Under the pieces are notes generated by a model, which saw only the letters and a list, made by a program, of their open reading frames with translations, made no database searches and had not been told where the DNA came from. This document shows, one piece after another, positions 12,441-25,130 of a stretch of 64,000 bases of DNA. The translations under genes and the position numbers were made by a program. Source of the DNA: Anomaloglossus baeobatrachus (taxonomy: Eukaryota; Chordata; Amphibia; Anura; Aromobatidae); assembly GCF_048569485.1 (NCBI RefSeq), contig NC_134357.1, positions 334,728,742 through 334,792,741 of the forward strand, written 5' to 3'. Positions within the stretch are counted from its first letter, which is position 1; each line of letters begins with the position of its first letter.

Positions 12441-12977
12441 AGATTCTACCACGTGAGCTATGGATCTCTGCACTCTGCAGCTCGTCCAGACCATGGACCT
12501 CTTGGGCTGCTTCTCCTCAGTACTTTCCTCGTTTGAAATGTCAGTTTAGTTGGACAGCCATGTCTTGGTAGTTGTGCCATACTCCTTCCATTTTTGAATA
12601 ATGATTTGAACAGTGCTCTGTGAGAGCTTTATAGTTTGGGCTATTTTTTTTATAACCTAACACTGGTTTACTCTTCATCACAACTTTATACCTGACCTGT
12701 TAGGGGAGTGCAGGAATCTGAGTCAGGTGAGGGTTAGGAGGTAACCCCACTTCTCTCTCCCTTTTGTCAGGGCCTTCTGTTGTACGTTTTCCCTGGTTTC
12801 CTGTGTGTGTTGCGCCGCTCGCCGGGTGTCCCTTCACACCTTGCATGACAGTAACTTGTCAATCAAGCTGAGTAAGGAATAGCGAGTGGGGAGTTGCCCA
12901 GTGGATACTACTTCTTGTGCCCACTTTTTTTTTTTTTTTTCTCTGAAACACTCTGATGACTTTGATATGGGTCGCAT

Positions 12978-13470
12978 GTGTGATGCCCCTGGACTAGTCA
13001 GGGCATCACAGGGTACTGCATGCTCTTTATCTCTTAGTGTAGGACTCAAACCCCCATGGTTCTGGGTTCCCAACCTATAGTGCTGCTTCCATCAGCATCC
13101 AAATCCCAACCACACCTCACACCACACCCTGTCAGACACACTATTGGGCTGCCAAGCTGGAATAGGACTGCCCACCTAGGGGTCAGGCAGACTAGTGGGA
13201 GGGAGTAGAGGAGAGGAGTCAGCCCCAGGGGAGCAAATGGAGAGGAAGTAGGAGAAGAGAGGTAGCCCTCGAGTAGTGAGGAGCTAGGGGAGTGAGTGGC
13301 TCCCGGGAAGTTACAGGTTGGGTCGCAGACGGTGGTCTGGGACCGGAGGAGTCGGAGACCCGGTCGCAGGGGATTGAGGCGGGGTGAATAGACCTGGTCT
13401 TGGAGGACGGTCAGCAGCAGACCCCCCTGGATCCAAGCGTTTCGACCGCTGCAGGGGCGGCACACATGAA
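12978..13470. mobile_element. LTR-like remnant, fossil
   Basis: A GC-rich stretch opening tgtgatgcccctggactagt, with the inverted word agggcatcacag nearby, resembles the start of amphibian LTRs. No coding. Family uncertain, presumably gypsy- or ERV-type; old and incomplete. Confidence 0.3.
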
Positions 13471-13865
13471 TGTGCTGACAGTGTACCTTTATATCTAAAT
13501 GGTAGATATACTATGACACTAACTTTTGGACCATAATAGTTGATCTGCAATACCTGTAGAGGTTATTACATAGTGAACAGTGATGTGCTGTTCAGCTCTA
13601 TTTGATGTTTACATGTAGCAACCAGAGCTAATAAAGGGTATGTGCACACATTTAGGATTTGGTGCAGAAATTTCTGCACCATTTCTGCATCTCTTGGCAG
13701 CAGACATGCCACTGCAAAAACACAGTGCCTTTTTGACATGTTTTTGTGGCAGATTTTTCCCATTCATTAGAATGGGTGAAATCTGCAGCAAAAACGCTGA
13801 AAGAATTGACCTGCTCCAGATTTATTTCTGCACCAAATCTACAAGAGGAAAATACTCAGTGTACT

Positions 13866-14266
13866 TTAGGCCATGTTCACACAGGGCATTTTTGCTGCGT
13901 GTTTTTAGCATGGTTTCTGCCTTGGTTGTATGCAAATCCATTCTAATAAAACTCTGCCTTCACAGTCCCAGCAAAGTCAATGAGATTCCTGAAATCTCAT
14001 GCGCGCACACACACAACACACACACACAACACACACACCTGCGTTTTGGTTTATTTTCTGTTTTGTCAGCCACCTTGGTTTTTGCTTCGTTTTTGAAAGA
14101 ATGAGCATGTCAATTCATTTAGTTTTTGCCACAGTTGTTCACTCATACAAATCAATGAGGAAGTGCAAACATGCTGGAAACCGCAGGTTATTTCCTGGCA
14201 AAAGATGAGGTTTTGCTGCATAAAAAACCTGAGCAAAAAAAACTCCCTGTGTGAACATAGCCTTAA
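13866..14266. mobile_element. MITE with TIR GGCCATGTTCACACAGGG
   Basis: The left end ggccatgttcacacaggg is matched by ccctgtgtgaacatagcc at the right end, flanked by tta. A (CA)n run of about 30 bp lies inside at 14,007-14,038. A related, more diverged element may occupy 13,632-13,865. Confidence 0.7.
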
Positions 14267-14335
14267 AAATGCAATCTGTGCACACACACAGCCTCACCCC
14301 ATCAAGCTCATTAATATGTTACAACTGCTTTAACT

Positions 14336-14470
14336 TTAAAGGGAACCTGTCACCAGTTTTTTGTCCTATAAGCTGCGGCCACCACCAGTGGGCTCTTATA
14401 TACAGCATTCTAACATGCTGTATATAAGAGCCCAGACCGCTGTGTAGAACATAAAAAACACTTTATAATA
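14336..14470. mobile_element. T2-like MITE end plus perfect inner palindrome
   Basis: Starts TTAAAGGGAACCTGTCACC; gggctcttatatacagcat and its inverse abut at about 14,389-14,432. The right terminus was not found, so the element is truncated or continues in diverged form. Confidence 0.55.
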
Positions 14471-15449
14471 CTCACCTAAACCGGTCGCTGCGGTGGATGT
14501 GGCTCAAATGGGCGTCTTCGTCCTCCGGTGTCGGTGCCTCCTCTTTCGGCTACCTTCGTCCTCTTTCTTCTGAAGCCGGGGTGCATGACGCGTACCTGTG
14601 TCCACTGCTGATCAGAAGTCCCACCACTTCCGGTCATGTGTACTAGACCTCTCTGAAGCCGGGACACGTACACCCGGCTTCATACTGCGCATGAACGGAA
14701 GTGCCGGGTATTCAGATCAGCGGTCACAGGTAAGCATGTCACCGCTGGTGATGCTGCATTGAATAGCATGTTACTATGCCCCTGTGGGCGTGCTACCATG
14801 CTAAAAGGGCGGAATGAGCACAGGAAGTAACACCCTTGCGACTAGTCCCTGGACTCATTAGCATATCATATGAGGTAATAACCTTGATTACCTCATAAGA
14901 ACCAATAAATCTGGGACCCATATTGATGTAAAGCTGTGACTGAAGGCTTTTTCTAAATACCTTCTGTTGTTAATTCAGCCTATGAGCGGTGCTATCTGTG
15001 TCCGCTCATCCCCTTCACATGCAGTACCTCTGATTTCTGGTGATGTCACGTCAGCTTCCGGAATTGAAAGTTGACAAGGCATCACCGAGGTGGTACCCTG
15101 TCTCCATGAGGCTGTGAGTTGAATTTTATCGCACATCATCGCGTGTTCTCTTAGAGCACCGCGAGCATGAGCGATGCTGGGTTGTGATGTACGGTGAAAC
15201 TATGCCCACAGCCCAGTCACTCACGGAGACTGGGTGCTGCCTCGATGATGCCGGGCCAACTTCCAATTCCGGAAGTTGACGTGACATCACTAGACATTAG
15301 AGGTCACTGCAGCTTGTGTCACGTGATATGGATGAGTGGACAGCTATCGCTCACAGGCAGGATTGACAACAGAAAAGTATTTAGAAAAAGCCTTCTGTCA
15401 CAGCTTTACATCGATGTGGCCACTATACTTTGTAGTCGACCACCTCTTT
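14471..15449. other. Intergenic, CpG-containing repeat debris
   Basis: Contains the inverted pair tcatatgaggtaataacctt and ttacctcataag near 14,866-14,900, and cttccggaattgaaagttga near 15,054 with its inverse at 15,258-15,275, suggesting a diverged inverted-repeat element. No exon recognised. Confidence 0.4.
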
Positions 15450-17452
15450 AAGCTTGATATTTTTAATGAACAACCATACCTTGTCTCTAGCTCCAAAGCT
15501 TGGGCCCATAGAACGTCTCTTTTTAGCAGCTGAGGTCTGACCTCCCTGCACCCTCTTTAAGTTCTCTCTGACTTCAGACCAGAAAACTTTTTTTTTTTAT
15601 CCACAGATTTTTTTTTAACCTCTGGAGCATTCATCACAGTGGTTGAAAAGGAACCAAAACAGGGATGCAATCCAAGATGACAGAAAAAGAGATGTTTTAA
15701 TGGATTCTTGATATTGATTTTTAATAGCAAATTCAGCTAACCGCAGATGATCCACCCAGTCAAACTGATGATCAGACACATAACTCCGAAGATATTGCTC
15801 GAGTGTTTGATTAGTACAACCTGTCTAACCATTTGTCTATGGGTGGCAGGCAAAAGAAAAAGACAACTCAATATTGATCTTTTTACAGACTACCCTCCAA
15901 AATTTTGAAATGAACTGAGCACCCCAGTCGGAAACTATATTTTCCAGAACAACATGTAGGCCCACAATGTGATCAATGAACAACTAACTAGGGTTTCAGA
16001 GTTAGGCAATCGAGACAGAGGAACAAAATTACACTGTTGACTGAACCTTTCCACCACCATCCAGATACAGGTCTTCCCTTCTGAGGGTGGGAGGTCAGTA
16101 ATAAAGTCCATGGAGAGGTGGGTCCAAGGACTCCTGGGGGTGTGTAGGGGTTGAAAAAAACAGCAAGACGGGTTTGCGACTTCTAGGCACAAGTTTCACA
16201 AGCAAGCACATATTCCCTACAGTCTTGAACTAAGACTGGCCACCAAAAATTTCTGGTTTCTAGTCGGGTGGTATTTTTATACCAGGGTGACCTGCAAGCA
16301 CAGAATCATCAGACTCCTGAAGAATACATAGCAAAATTGGGGAGCAATAGTTTTTGGGTAGGAGTAGTATCAAGGACTTGCTCTTTGAATCTACGGATCT
16401 CCTCTACAAGATCTAAGGAAACAAATGACACAATTATACCTTCAGCTAAAATAGGAATTGGTTCAGTTGTCAGACTGAGAATGAGAGAAACTTTGGGAAA
16501 GTGCATCAGCCTTTATGTTCTTAGTACTATCTTGGTACATTACCACAAAATCAAATGTAGAAAGGAACAAAGCCCATCAAGCTTGCCTATTGTTTAGTCT
16601 CTTAGCTGATTCCAAATAAGTCATATTTTTGTGGCCCATGATAACAGTGACGTTATGTTTGGTACCTTCAAAGAAGTGGCGCCTTGAAGGCCCACTTAAT
16701 AGCAAACAATTTACAAACAACAATATCGTAATTCCTCTCAGCAGATGAACATTTTTTGTTAAAAGTTGAATGAGAGTCAGGGTACCTTGCGATGGCACCA
16801 CTCCATCTCCAACCTCAGAGGCATCCATCTCCACAATAAAAGGAAACTTAAGATCGGGCTGAACCAATATCAGGTCAGGCAAAAAACTTTATTTTAGCTT
16901 AGCGAAAGCACGAATTGCCTAAGGTTTCCAATTAACCACATCTATCCTTTTTTTTAGACAAGTCAGTGAGTTGTTTGGCACACTTGGAAACAATTTTCAT
17001 AAATCTACGATAATAATTTGCAAACCCAAGAAAACGCTGCAAGGCTTTCAGAGACTTGTGTTGTGCCCGCTCCTTAATGGGTTGAGCCTTAAAGGGATCC
17101 ATGCAGAAGCCTTGAACAGACAAAATGTACTCAAGGAAATTTAATTCTTCACCTTAAAAAGCACATTTTTCAAGTTTGGCAAATAAGGAATTGTCTCAGT
17201 CCTTGAAGTACAGTACCTACATGTAGAATGTACAAATTAATATCAGGTGAATAAATCAAGATTTTATCCACATAGACAAGCACATATTGACCACTGATAT
17301 CTCAGAATATGCCATTAACAAAATTTTGAAAAAGAGCTGGCGCATTACTTAGCACAAAAGGCATCACAAGATACTCATAGAGCCTCTCAGTGTCACGGGT
17401 GTGTCATAGGTGACAGACAGTCCTGTGATGTTTGGCAATAGAAGGCCACATT
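15450..17452 (-). mobile_element. Ty3/gypsy-type retroelement fossil, pol part
   Basis: Minus-strand translations show, in pol order, remnants of reverse transcriptase (near 17,400-16,900), RNase H (VEMDAS motif near 16,830) and integrase (SMDFITDLP near 16,100), the last with the chromodomain-side flank toward 15,450. No LTRs were recognised at either end. The copy is clearly broken, with many breaks, and is an old fossil. Confidence 0.8.
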
Positions 17453-19384
17453 AGGCTATGTGCGCACGTTGCGTTCTATTACGCAGCGTAAGGCTATGTG
17501 CGCACATTGCGCAATTACATGCAGTAAGGCTATGTGCGCACGTTGCGTAATTAAATGCAGTTACGCTGCGCTTTGTAGCGCAGCGTAACTGCATGCGTCC
17601 TGTGTCCCCTGCAAAATCTATGAAGATTATGCAGGAGCCATGCGCACATGGCGTTTTAGAGCGCAGCGCTTCGGCTACTGCCCAAAGCACGCGTTCTAAG
17701 AAGTGACATGTCACTTCTTTTGTGCATATTGGTTGTAATGTCGGTCTCTCTCTCTGTCTGTCTGTCGGTCTCTGTGTCTCCCTGTCGTCGGTCTCTATCT
17801 CTCTCTGTCGGTCTATCCCTCTCCCCCCTCTCTCATACTCACCGATCTGCTGCACGGCGTTCACACTGCTCCGGCGGCTTCTCCTGCTTTTGAAAATGCC
17901 GGCCGCTCATTATTCAATCTTGTATTCCCTGCTTTCCCCGCCCACCGGCGCCTATGATTGGTTGCAGTCAGACACGCCCCCATGCTGAGTGACAGCTGTC
18001 TCTCTGCAACCAATCACAGCCGCTGGTGGGCGGGTCTATGTAGTGCAGTAAAATAAATAATTTAAAAAAAACGGCGTGTGGTCCCCCCCCAATTTTGATA
18101 CCAGCCAGGGTAAAGCCACACGGCTGAAGGCTGGTATTCTCAGGATGGGGAGCCCCACGTTATGGGGAGCCCCCCAGCCTAAAAATATCAGCCAGCAGCC
18201 GCCCGGGATTGCCGCATGGATTAGATGCGACAGTCCCGGGACTGTACCCGGCTCATCCAGAACTGCCCTGGTGCGGTGGAAATCTGGGTAATAAGAAGTT
18301 AATGGCAGCCCATAGCTGCCACTAAGTCCTAGTTAATCGTTGCAGGCGCCTATGAGACACCCCCAATGATTAACCTGGTGAAAGTAAATAAACACATACA
18401 CCCGAAAAATCCTTTATTTGAAATAAAAGATAAAAACCACCCTCTTTCGCCACTTTATTAAAATCCCCAAACACACCTCCAGGTCCGGCGTAATCCACGA
18501 GGTCCCGCGACACATCCAGCTCTGCTACATGAAGCTGATCGGAGCGGCAGTACAACACCGCCGCTCCTGTCCGCTCCATGCAGAAACTGAAGGGAATCGC
18601 ACTGTCAGCGGGGACATCACTGAGGTAATGCCGGTGTGTGTGCGGTGATGATGTGGGCTGTAGTGTCGGGATGTGTGCGGGGATGTCGGGATGTGTGTGG
18701 GGATGTCGGCGGTAATGTCAGGATGTGTGAGGGGATGTCGGGATGTGTGCGAGGATGTCGGGATGTGTGCGGGAATGTAGGCGGTAATGTCAGGATGTGT
18801 GCGGGGATGTCGGCGGTAATGTTAGGATGTGTGCGGTAATGTCGTGATGTGTGCGGGGATGTAGGTGGTAATGTCAGGATGTGTGCGGGGATGTCGGGTT
18901 GTGTGCGGGGACTTCTCTCAGGTTACCCACGGCCACAGGTCTCGAGTGGAGGACTCGAGCTGGCCACGGGTAACCTGAGTGACGGCACCGGTGATCGCGT
19001 GGCTCACTGCAGTCACTCAGATTTGCGGGCACAGGGGAGTCCTTCACCTGTGACCGCAAATCAAGCCGCGGCACATGGACAGCCGCGCGATCACAATGAA
19101 GTCGGGTGAAGTTCACCCGAGTTCATTCTGATCGCGCGGCTGTCTCCCGCAGCCAGCCATGTGCTCTTTTTGACATTCTGGTCCCAGTCGGCTCTGCTGC
19201 AAGTCTATGGGGATGCAGCAGAGCAGAGTGGGACCGCACTGTCAGTGCTTTCTGGATGCTTTTCCCATGGCAGAGAAAGCATCCAGAACGCATGAATTCT
19301 ACAGGAATGTGCGCACGTTGCGTTCTGCCGAATGTGTCTCAGAACGCAGCTTTTCGGCTGCGTTCTGAGACGCACATGCAGTGA
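17453..19384. mobile_element. GGCTATGTGCGCAC-family element(s) containing a dispersed repeat and minisatellite
   Basis: Three left ends follow each other at 17,453, 17,489 and 17,525, all reading aggctatgtgcgcac. Inside are homopurine/pyrimidine runs (17,741-17,830), the dispersed repeat also found at 1,430 (17,930-18,560), and a Gly/Val-type minisatellite (18,630-18,915, words ggatgtgtgcggggatgtcg). The right side near 19,300 has aatgtgcgcacgttgcgttc and a palindrome, cagaacgcag/ctgcgttctg. Exact right end uncertain. Confidence 0.55.
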
Positions 19385-19387
19385 CTA

Positions 19388-19930
19388 TTCCCGCTGTCAG
19401 TTGTCAGTGTACTAAGTATCTCTTCTATTGGATTTTCATCCTTCACCCTTTAGGACCCAGTAGAGGAGCTCCTCTTCCCTTCAGCTGATAATCATCTGTA
19501 TTTGCCCTTGGGTTTAAGTAGTCTCACTTTCACTGGACTTGTGCTGGGGATATTCAGTTCCTTTACAAGCTCTGGGTTCAAGCAAGTGGCTTGCACTCAT
19601 AAGTAGGATTATTGCTACTCTTTACTGAACTTCTCACTGAGTCGTCTAGAGATAAGTTGTTTGGTGTTTTCCCTTATTTATTATCCCTGTGTGTCCTTTA
19701 GTGCTTAGTGGGGTTGATGAAGAGCTCATCCCATCAGTTCCCTACCTAGGGCCCAGATCATGGTCAGCCTAGGGTCAGGTATCCGGCTTGGCGCATAGGT
19801 ATCTAAAGCGATGAGGGAACCCAGGACCCAGTGGTAGGCTTGGTCAGATGTCACCATCTTCCCCTTCCCTAGACACAGGGTTTCACTTCCCTTTTTCCAT
19901 TCACTTGATACTTCCCTGTACCTAGCATCA
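19388..19930 (+). mobile_element. LTR-like remnant, fossil
   Basis: The stretch with gtttggtgttttcccttatt, cctagggcccagatcatgg and ggtcaggtatccggcttgg resembles the R/U5 side of amphibian gypsy-type LTRs, as does 38,640-39,166. No coding. Old and incomplete; assignment from general resemblance only. Confidence 0.35.
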
Positions 19931-20367
19931 GGGCGGCCACTAGGAATTTCAGGGCCCCATACTGGCAAAAGTTCGGGGGCCCCTTGAGGCTCCGCCTCCG
20001 TCCCAGCTCCGCCTCCGCGAATCTTCCACAGTCCCACCACCACTCTTGGAAAACTTCACTTCTGCACTACAACCTCACCAATCACACATTAACCCTTTAC
20101 AACCTCACCGCATCACACACACAGAAATCAGATTTTGTTTTGGCCAAAATATTTTTTTTAAGCCTGCCACCCCAACAAGGTGGACTCTTTTGGCAGGGTC
20201 CTACTTTCCTCTAACTTTGTTTTTTCTTTTTAAATCTAACTTCTTTGTTTTATTTTTGGTATATCTATTATTTTTTTTCTTTAAGGGAATGTGCCACATA
20301 CAGTTTTTAAAGTAATTAAAACCAAATTGTGATAATGCTGACTTGTGGATTTAGACCTGACAACCCC
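19931..20367. other. Intergenic, no feature recognised
   Basis: Includes ggccccatactggcaaaag-type repeat debris and T-rich stretches; no exon or clear terminus. Confidence 0.45.
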
Positions 20368-23300
20368 TTCAAAGGGAATCTGTCACCAGGTTTTTAACAC
20401 CTAATCTGAGCGCAGCATAACATAGGGGAAGAGATCCTGATTCCAGCAATTGTCACTTATAGTTACATAGTTACTTAGGTTGAAAAAAGACCTAGGTCCA
20501 TCTAGTTCAACCTTCCTCCACCAGTTCTACATTTAGTCACTAAGTCATTTATAACCAACAATGTTTTGTGTACTGAGGAAATCATCCAGCCCTTTTTTAA
20601 AAGCTGTTATAGTATCTGCCATTACTACCTCTTGTGGTAGTGTATTCCACAGTCTGACCGCTCTAACTGTAAAGAACCCTTTCCTATTTAGGTGTCGGAA
20701 TCGCTTTTCTTCCACTCGCAGTGAGTGCCCCCTGGTCCTTAGTACGGTCTTTGGAAGAAATAAGTCATGTGCCAGTCCTTTATATTGACCACACATGTAT
20801 TTATACATATAAAGGAGATCTCCTCTGAGACGTCTTTTTTCTAAGCTAAACATATCTAACTTTTTCAACCTGTCATCAGGAGTGGAGGCCTTCCATCCCC
20901 TGTAGTAATCTAGTTGCCCGCCTTTGAACTGACTCTAACTTCTGAATGTTCTTTTTAAAATGTGGAGCCCAAAACTGGATCCCATATTCCAGATGTGGCC
21001 TTACAAGTGATTTATAGAGGGGTAACAATACGTTGGGATCACGGGATCTAATCTCTCTTTTTATACACCCTAAAATCTTGTTTGCTTTTGCAGCTGCTGC
21101 TTGACATTGAGTGCTGCTGCTCAGCTTATTTGTAATGAGAATACCCAAGTCCTTCTCCTGTTCTGTAGTCCCGAGTTTACTTCCATTTAATGTATACGCA
21201 GCTATAGGATTACTCCGTCCTAGGTGCATTACTTTACATTTATCAACATTAAATCTCATTTGCCAAGTATCTGCCCATTCTGACATCTTATCCAGATCTT
21301 TTTGTAATATTGTACTATCCAGGTCAGTTTTTAATATCCTACATAGTTTGGTGTCATCGGCAAAGACTGACACTGTACTATCAATCCCATCCACAAGGTC
21401 ATTAATAAAGAGAGTAAAAAGAATCGGTCCAAGCACAGATCCCTGCGGCACCCCACTGCTGACATTAGCCCATTTAGAGAATGTACCATTTATGACTACT
21501 CTTTGTTTCCTATCTTTTAGCCAATTCCTTACCCAGTTGCATATTGTGTCCCCTAGTTCTTGCTTCTGGAGCTTTAGTATAAGGCTATTATGTGGTACAG
21601 TATCAAATGCCTTTGCAAAGTCCAAATAAATCACATCAGCTGCATTACCAATATCCAGGTTTGAACTTACCCCCTCATAGAACCCCAACAGGTTGGTTAA
21701 ACACGACTTATCTTTCATGAATCCATGCTGTTTGTCAGTTATCATATTATTTTCTGCAATATATTTTTGCATGTCATCCCTTAAAATGCCCTCAAAAACT
21801 TTGCATACTACTGATGTCAGGCTTACTGGACGGTAGTTGCCTGGATCTACCCTCTTACCTTTCTTAAATATCGGTACCACATCAGCAATCCTCCAATCCT
21901 GAGGCACCAACCCTGTTACAAGTGAGTCTAAAAAGATGAGATACAGCGGTCTGTCGATTTACGGAGCTCAATTCCCTCAATATTCGTGGATGAATGCCAT
22001 CTGGCCCTGGGGATTTGTCAATGTTTAATTTACTCAGACGTAGGCGTACTTCATCTTGTGTTAAATTAATTATATCAGGTGGTGGACTTTGATTTTTCAC
22101 TTGTTGAATGATCCCTGGTACAGTCAGTTCCTTGGTGAATACAGATGAGAAATGCCTATTTAATATCTCAGTCTTTTGTTTGTCCTCTATAACTAACTTG
22201 TTATTATATTTTAAGGGGCCGATACTATCCTTTGTTTTCCTTTTGGCATTAATGTATTTATAAAAGATTTTGGGATTTATTTTAATGTCATTGGCGATTT
22301 TTGTTTCAGTAGCTAATTTTGCTTGTTTGATTTCTTTTTTACATTTCCTATTGATATCTTTATACTCCTGCAATGCTATTTCTGTATTCTCAGCCTTTAA
22401 GATTTTAAATGCCCTTTGTTTTTGTTTTATTATACTTTGTACAGTCTTATTTATCCATAGTGGTTTCTTTTTATTCCTGGACATTTTATTACCAGAGGGT
22501 ATACGTTTTTTACAGGACTCTAGTAGTATATCCTTAAACTTACCCCATTTATGTTCGGTATCCCCAGTTACCATGACTTTGTCACAATCTACACATTTAA
22601 GCTCTTCCCTTAATTTGTTGAAATCAGCTTTCCTAAAATTCCAGGTTTTAGCATTCCCCCTTTGAAATGTTCTATTGAATATTATGTTGAAGCTTACCAT
22701 ATGATCGCTGGTGCCCAAGTGCTCCCAGACCTGTAGATCTGAAATTGTATCCGGTCTATTTGACAGGACCAGATCTAGCAAATTATCTCCCCTGGTCGGT
22801 TCACCTACCATCTGAGAGAGGAAATGGTCTTGAATGGTAGATAAGAACTTACAGCTTTTAGCAGAACCAGAAGATTCTATGTCCCACTGAATGTCTGGAT
22901 AGTTGAAATCCCCCATAATAAGAACCCGATTATTATTATTAGCTGCCTTTTCAATTTGTTCCAACATTTCACCCTCTATTTGTTCAGGTATGTTAGGAGG
23001 CTTATAGCAAACTCCAATTAGCATTTTTCCATTATTCCCCTCCCCATGTACATTTACCCATACTGACTCTACATTGTTGCTGTTCCCCTCAATGTCATCA
23101 TACAACACAGGTTTTAGGTTAGATTTAATAAATATACACACCTCACCACCTTTTTGGCCTTTCCTGTCCTTCTTAAATGTAGTATAACCCTGTATGTTTG
23201 TCACCCAGTCATGGCTTTCATCCAGTCAGGTTTCCATAATGCCCACCACATCATAATCCATGGTTGACATAAGAGTCTCCAATTCATTCATTTTGTTTGC

Positions 23301-23994
23301 AAGACTTCTTGCATTTGCCAGTAGACATTTATGCCTATTAACACCTTTATTACTCCTAGCCTCCCTACGTTCCTTGTATGTCCCATCCCCCTCTAATCCT
23401 TCATTGACCCCTACCGTCTCCCTGTCTCTATCTGCTCTATCTATCCCCTTATTTGCTCCACTACCCTCCCTCCCCCCCCGATCCTAGTTTAAAAGCTCCT
23501 CCATCCGTCTGACCATTTTCTCCCCCAGCACAGCTGCACCTTCCCCATTGAGGTGCAGCCCGTCCCTACCGTAGAGCCTAGCCGACTGAGAAGTCGGCCC
23601 AGTTCTCCATGAACCCGAACCCTTCCATCCTGCACCAATTTCTAAGCCACATATTTATCTCCCTAAGCTCCTGCTGTCTTTCTAGTGACGCTCGTGGCAC
23701 CGGTAGTATTTCTGAAAACACCACCACCTTATTGGGCTGCTTAGTATAGTTTTGATCACATCACTGGTTAATCAGCAGGAGATTATCATTACAGGGCTAC
23801 TCCTCATGCTGCAGGTAGTCCAGCATATTCATGAGCTCTGTATAATTGCTAGATCTGCAGCAGAGAAAACATTGATTTTATCACAATGAAAGCAAACAGC
23901 CCAGTAAGTGACACTGCTGGAATTAGGATATCTGTTTCTACTTTATGCTGCTCTCAGATGGGGGAGCAAAAACCTGCTGACAGATTCACTTTAA
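20368..23994. mobile_element. T2/Kolobok-like MITE split by a CR1 insertion
   Basis: The left half at 20,368-20,460 (aaagggaatctgtcaccagg ... ctgattccagcaa) and the right half at 23,746-23,994 (agctctgtataattgctag ... cctgctgacagattcactTTAA) are parts of one element, as comparison with the intact copy at 597-962 shows. The intervening 3.28 kb is the CR1. The left TTAA is degraded to TTCA. Confidence 0.75.
20461..23745 (-). mobile_element. CR1-type LINE, nearly full-length ORF2
   Basis: Reading on the minus strand, an apurinic endonuclease domain (MGDFNYPDIQWD, GTSDHMVSF) is followed by a reverse transcriptase with NYRPVSLTS, YLDFAKAFDTVPH, GVPQGSVLGP and FADDTKLC and a C-terminal segment (RLRGDLLYMYK, RAVRLWNTLPQEVV). 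The 3' end is the amphibian CR1-like caacctaagtaactatgtaa at 20,461-20,480. Disruptions: TGA where TGG is expected near 23,228 (after GIMET), a one-base shift near 21,955 before the RT (the intact frame resumes RPLYLIFLDSLVTGLVPQDW), and another shift near 20,879. The copy is therefore dead but young. The 5' part up to 23,745 holds no recognisable ORF1 and is probably 5'-truncated. Confidence 0.92.
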
Positions 23995-24047
23995 GGCTTT
24001 TTCAGCAGATAGAATCATAGATAGATGGCTAGATAGATGGATGAATA

Positions 24048-24978
24048 TGTGGCTCCCCTGAGGCTTCAGTCACCACAGGGACTGCACCTCACTTAAGGTG
24101 CAGTACTCATCCTGGATCCAGAGGAGGTCGGTACCAGTTCCACAACACAAACTCATATACACAACCAGGTTGCCCTCCCATTGGGGACCAGGCTAGGGTC
24201 GGGTCTTAAGGTAGTCACCAAACATGGAGGGCATCCACCCACTAGTGACAGGGAACCAGGGGAGGAGCAGCTTGCACAACAGTTAGGGTGTTCTCCAGCA
24301 GGAGAGAACAGGAGCGGGACCGGTGCGGTTCAGGGTACAGAGCCTTAGGGTGGAACAGACTTTATGTTGTATCACCATAATCTGCAGGACAGGGGGATTG
24401 CATCTCCCTCTGACCACCAGGAGATCCCGGAGCACAGTGCCACATAGGGTCCCGAGTCGTGATTACAGTCAAGCCCCACAGCGGCCCCGTGTCACCTACA
24501 CACGGGACAGGAGCTAACACTACACAAACCGGGGTCCCCAAGCAGCATCAGGCCACGGGGACCCATCTTTAAAGGCGCAAGAAGGAAGAGCCCATCGACC
24601 ACCGTACCGGATCTGGGATCAGCTGGGGCCCATCACGGCTGGAACCACAGCAGCTGATTCAGCCTTTTTCTTGCCATCGTCCCACGCTTCGGTGCCAACG
24701 GCCACTACTCTCCTCATCATCCTCCCCGGGGCCCCGCTCCACCTGTGGGAAGCAGAACCATCCGCCCCGGAGAGCAGCGACGGCTAATCCCTGGCCACGT
24801 ACCACAGGTGGCGTCACAAGACTATCATCCTCATCATTCCCCCACCATCATCCAAATCCCCTTTTATTGTACACCTCGAGGCCACGAAGCCGGGCAGGGC
24901 CACCTGTGACATCCCCCTGACCCGACATCACCGGCCCGGTGACGAGTAACATTTAACCCCTGCCCCATGGGTGCTACA
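24048..24978. mobile_element. Solo LTR, fossil, inside a GATA/GATG microsatellite
   Basis: A 931-bp block begins TGTGGCTCCCC and ends GGGTGCTACA, inverted TG...CA ends as in LTRs. It is flanked by gatagatggatgaata on the left and gatagatgaaagacgg on the right, i.e. the two halves of one tetranucleotide repeat. No internal coding region is attached, so it reads as a solo LTR of a gypsy- or ERV-type element; orientation undecided. Moderately old. Confidence 0.6.
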
Positions 24979-25018
24979 GATAGATGAAAGACGGATGGAC
25001 AGAGGGACGGATAGATGG

Positions 25019-25130
25019 TGGGGGGGATCACAGCAGGTGGGGGGGGTGTCACAGCAGGTATGGGGTGTGGGGGTGTCACAGCAGATGGGGGGGTCACAGC
25101 AGGTGGGCAGATCACAGCAGATTGAGGAAG
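25019..25130 (+). repeat. G-rich imperfect repeat, gtcacagcaggtgggg
   Basis: Several 14-25-bp units of (a/g)tcacagcaggt(a/g)ggg with variable G runs. Open on both strands by lack of stops. Confidence 0.7.

Noticed and set aside
21111-22665. Plus-strand open frames of 131-172 codons within the CR1
   Set aside because: Antisense shadows of the CR1 ORF2 reverse transcriptase and endonuclease.
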